Source: Treponema sp. (GTDB lineage Bacteria; Spirochaetota; Spirochaetia; Treponematales; Breznakiellaceae). Taken from it: a stretch of DNA of 61,056 nt. The position numbers and the translations under genes are program-made. The DNA lies in contig WRIV01000015.1 in the NCBI GenBank assembly GCA_009782555.1, positions 1-61,056 on the forward strand, written 5' to 3'. This document shows positions 60,819 through 61,056 of this stretch, piece by piece (position 1 is the first letter of the stretch; the number at the start of each line of letters is the position of its first letter). A model generated the notes under the pieces. The model saw nothing but the letters and a program-made list of their open reading frames with translations, was not told the origin of the DNA and made no database searches.

Positions 60819-61056
60819 TTATTTTGTTTTCCCCTGACGAAAATCCCCGAGTGAAATAAATTTGCCGACAGTCTGTGCATGCGTGACAGCGTCTACAATC
60901 GCCTGTTCCACCGCTCGGGAAGCCAAAATGCCCACGGCGTCCAGAGTGGTGTCAATTTCTCCGGAACACATCGCAAAAATCGTATCTCCGTCAAAAACCG
61001 AATGTGCGGGTCGGACAGCCCTCGCAATGCCATTATGCCCGTGCGATGCAAGTTTT
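60819..61056 (-). CDS. P1-family peptidase (DmpA-like), C-terminal part
   Basis: The gene runs off the right edge; about 79 C-terminal residues are present, ending at TAA 60819. The product contains HNGIARAVRPAHSVFDGDTI and FAMCSGE, then LASRAVEQAIVDAVTHA. These match the C-terminal region of P1 (DmpA, L-aminopeptidase/D-esterase) peptidases, which mature by self-cleavage into two chains. The catalytic serine region lies outside the window. Confidence 0.85.
   Translation of the reverse strand, partial: KLASHGHNGIARAVRPAHSVFDGDTIFAMCSGEIDTTLDAVGILASRAVEQAIVDAVTHAQTVGKFISLGDFRQGKTK

Overview
The window looks like chromosomal DNA of a spirochaete, most likely a Treponema of the termite-gut/free-living type. 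This is inferred from gene content and style, not from a search. Supporting points are a eukaryote-style hexokinase, a MalY/PatB C-S lyase of the cystalysin family, an NfeD-FloA pair, many lipoproteins with loose spirochaete-type lipoboxes (FSAC, LLSC, FLFSC), a membrane pyrophosphatase, and moderate GC with AT-rich accessory stretches. Most of the sequence is densely packed housekeeping DNA in short operons.

Layout. 1-5.0 kb: thiolase tail, a DMT exporter, then a plus-strand operon nfeD-floA-unknown-CheY-like regulator. 5.0-12.4 kb (minus): lipoprotein, DUF1361-type membrane protein, RlmB-like rRNA methylase, an ECF sigma module (small membrane protein, sigma, HX3CX2C anti-sigma), a beta-helix lipoprotein with an exact internal 177-bp duplication, and a prmC-acyltransferase pair. 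12.5-20.2 kb (plus): Enzyme I, Der, MerR, membrane pyrophosphatase, an Rsm22/METTL17-like protein with candidate Fe-S cysteines, and uridine phosphorylase. 20.2-24.8 kb: an AT-rich accessory segment ending at tRNA-Asn, with an ankyrin lipoprotein, a stump of a three-Cys-motif partner gene, an orphan XRE regulator, small exported proteins, a three-gene ArsC-like/DUF1801 cassette and a dead RelE/HigB-type toxin.

25-37 kb: an EEP-family hydrolase, a decayed acyl-CoA ligase, Sua5, a YgjV-like protein, a HAD hydrolase, a tandem 66-bp repeat that supplies the 5' region of a 2-hydroxyacid dehydrogenase, peptidase T, a DUF2156 protein and grpE-dnaK-dnaJ preceded by a perfect 13-bp palindrome. 37-46 kb (mostly minus): UppP, lipoproteins, a C-S lyase, CapA-like and DinB-like proteins, and a tRNA-modification cluster (TtcA, TcdA, TrmJ) with an embedded copper-chaperone-like protein. 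46-61 kb: an SDR enzyme, a STAS/zinc-ribbon protein, an AT-rich intergenic region with paired DnaA boxes, two large membrane proteins, hexokinase, an RqcH-like NFACT protein, a GH3 enzyme, a pseudouridine synthase, an SfsA-DUF123 fusion, a TPR protein, two unassigned proteins, a DUF554 protein and the C-terminal end of a P1-family peptidase.

No phage, transposase, CRISPR array or complete defence system was recognised. The most notable signals lie outside the genes. Several genes lack a Shine-Dalgarno sequence and instead carry a -10-like hexamer exactly six bases before the start codon, which suggests leaderless mRNAs. The others are the DnaA-box region at 47.3-47.6 kb, the palindrome before grpE, and the 66-bp tandem element whose hairpin holds a ribosome-binding site.
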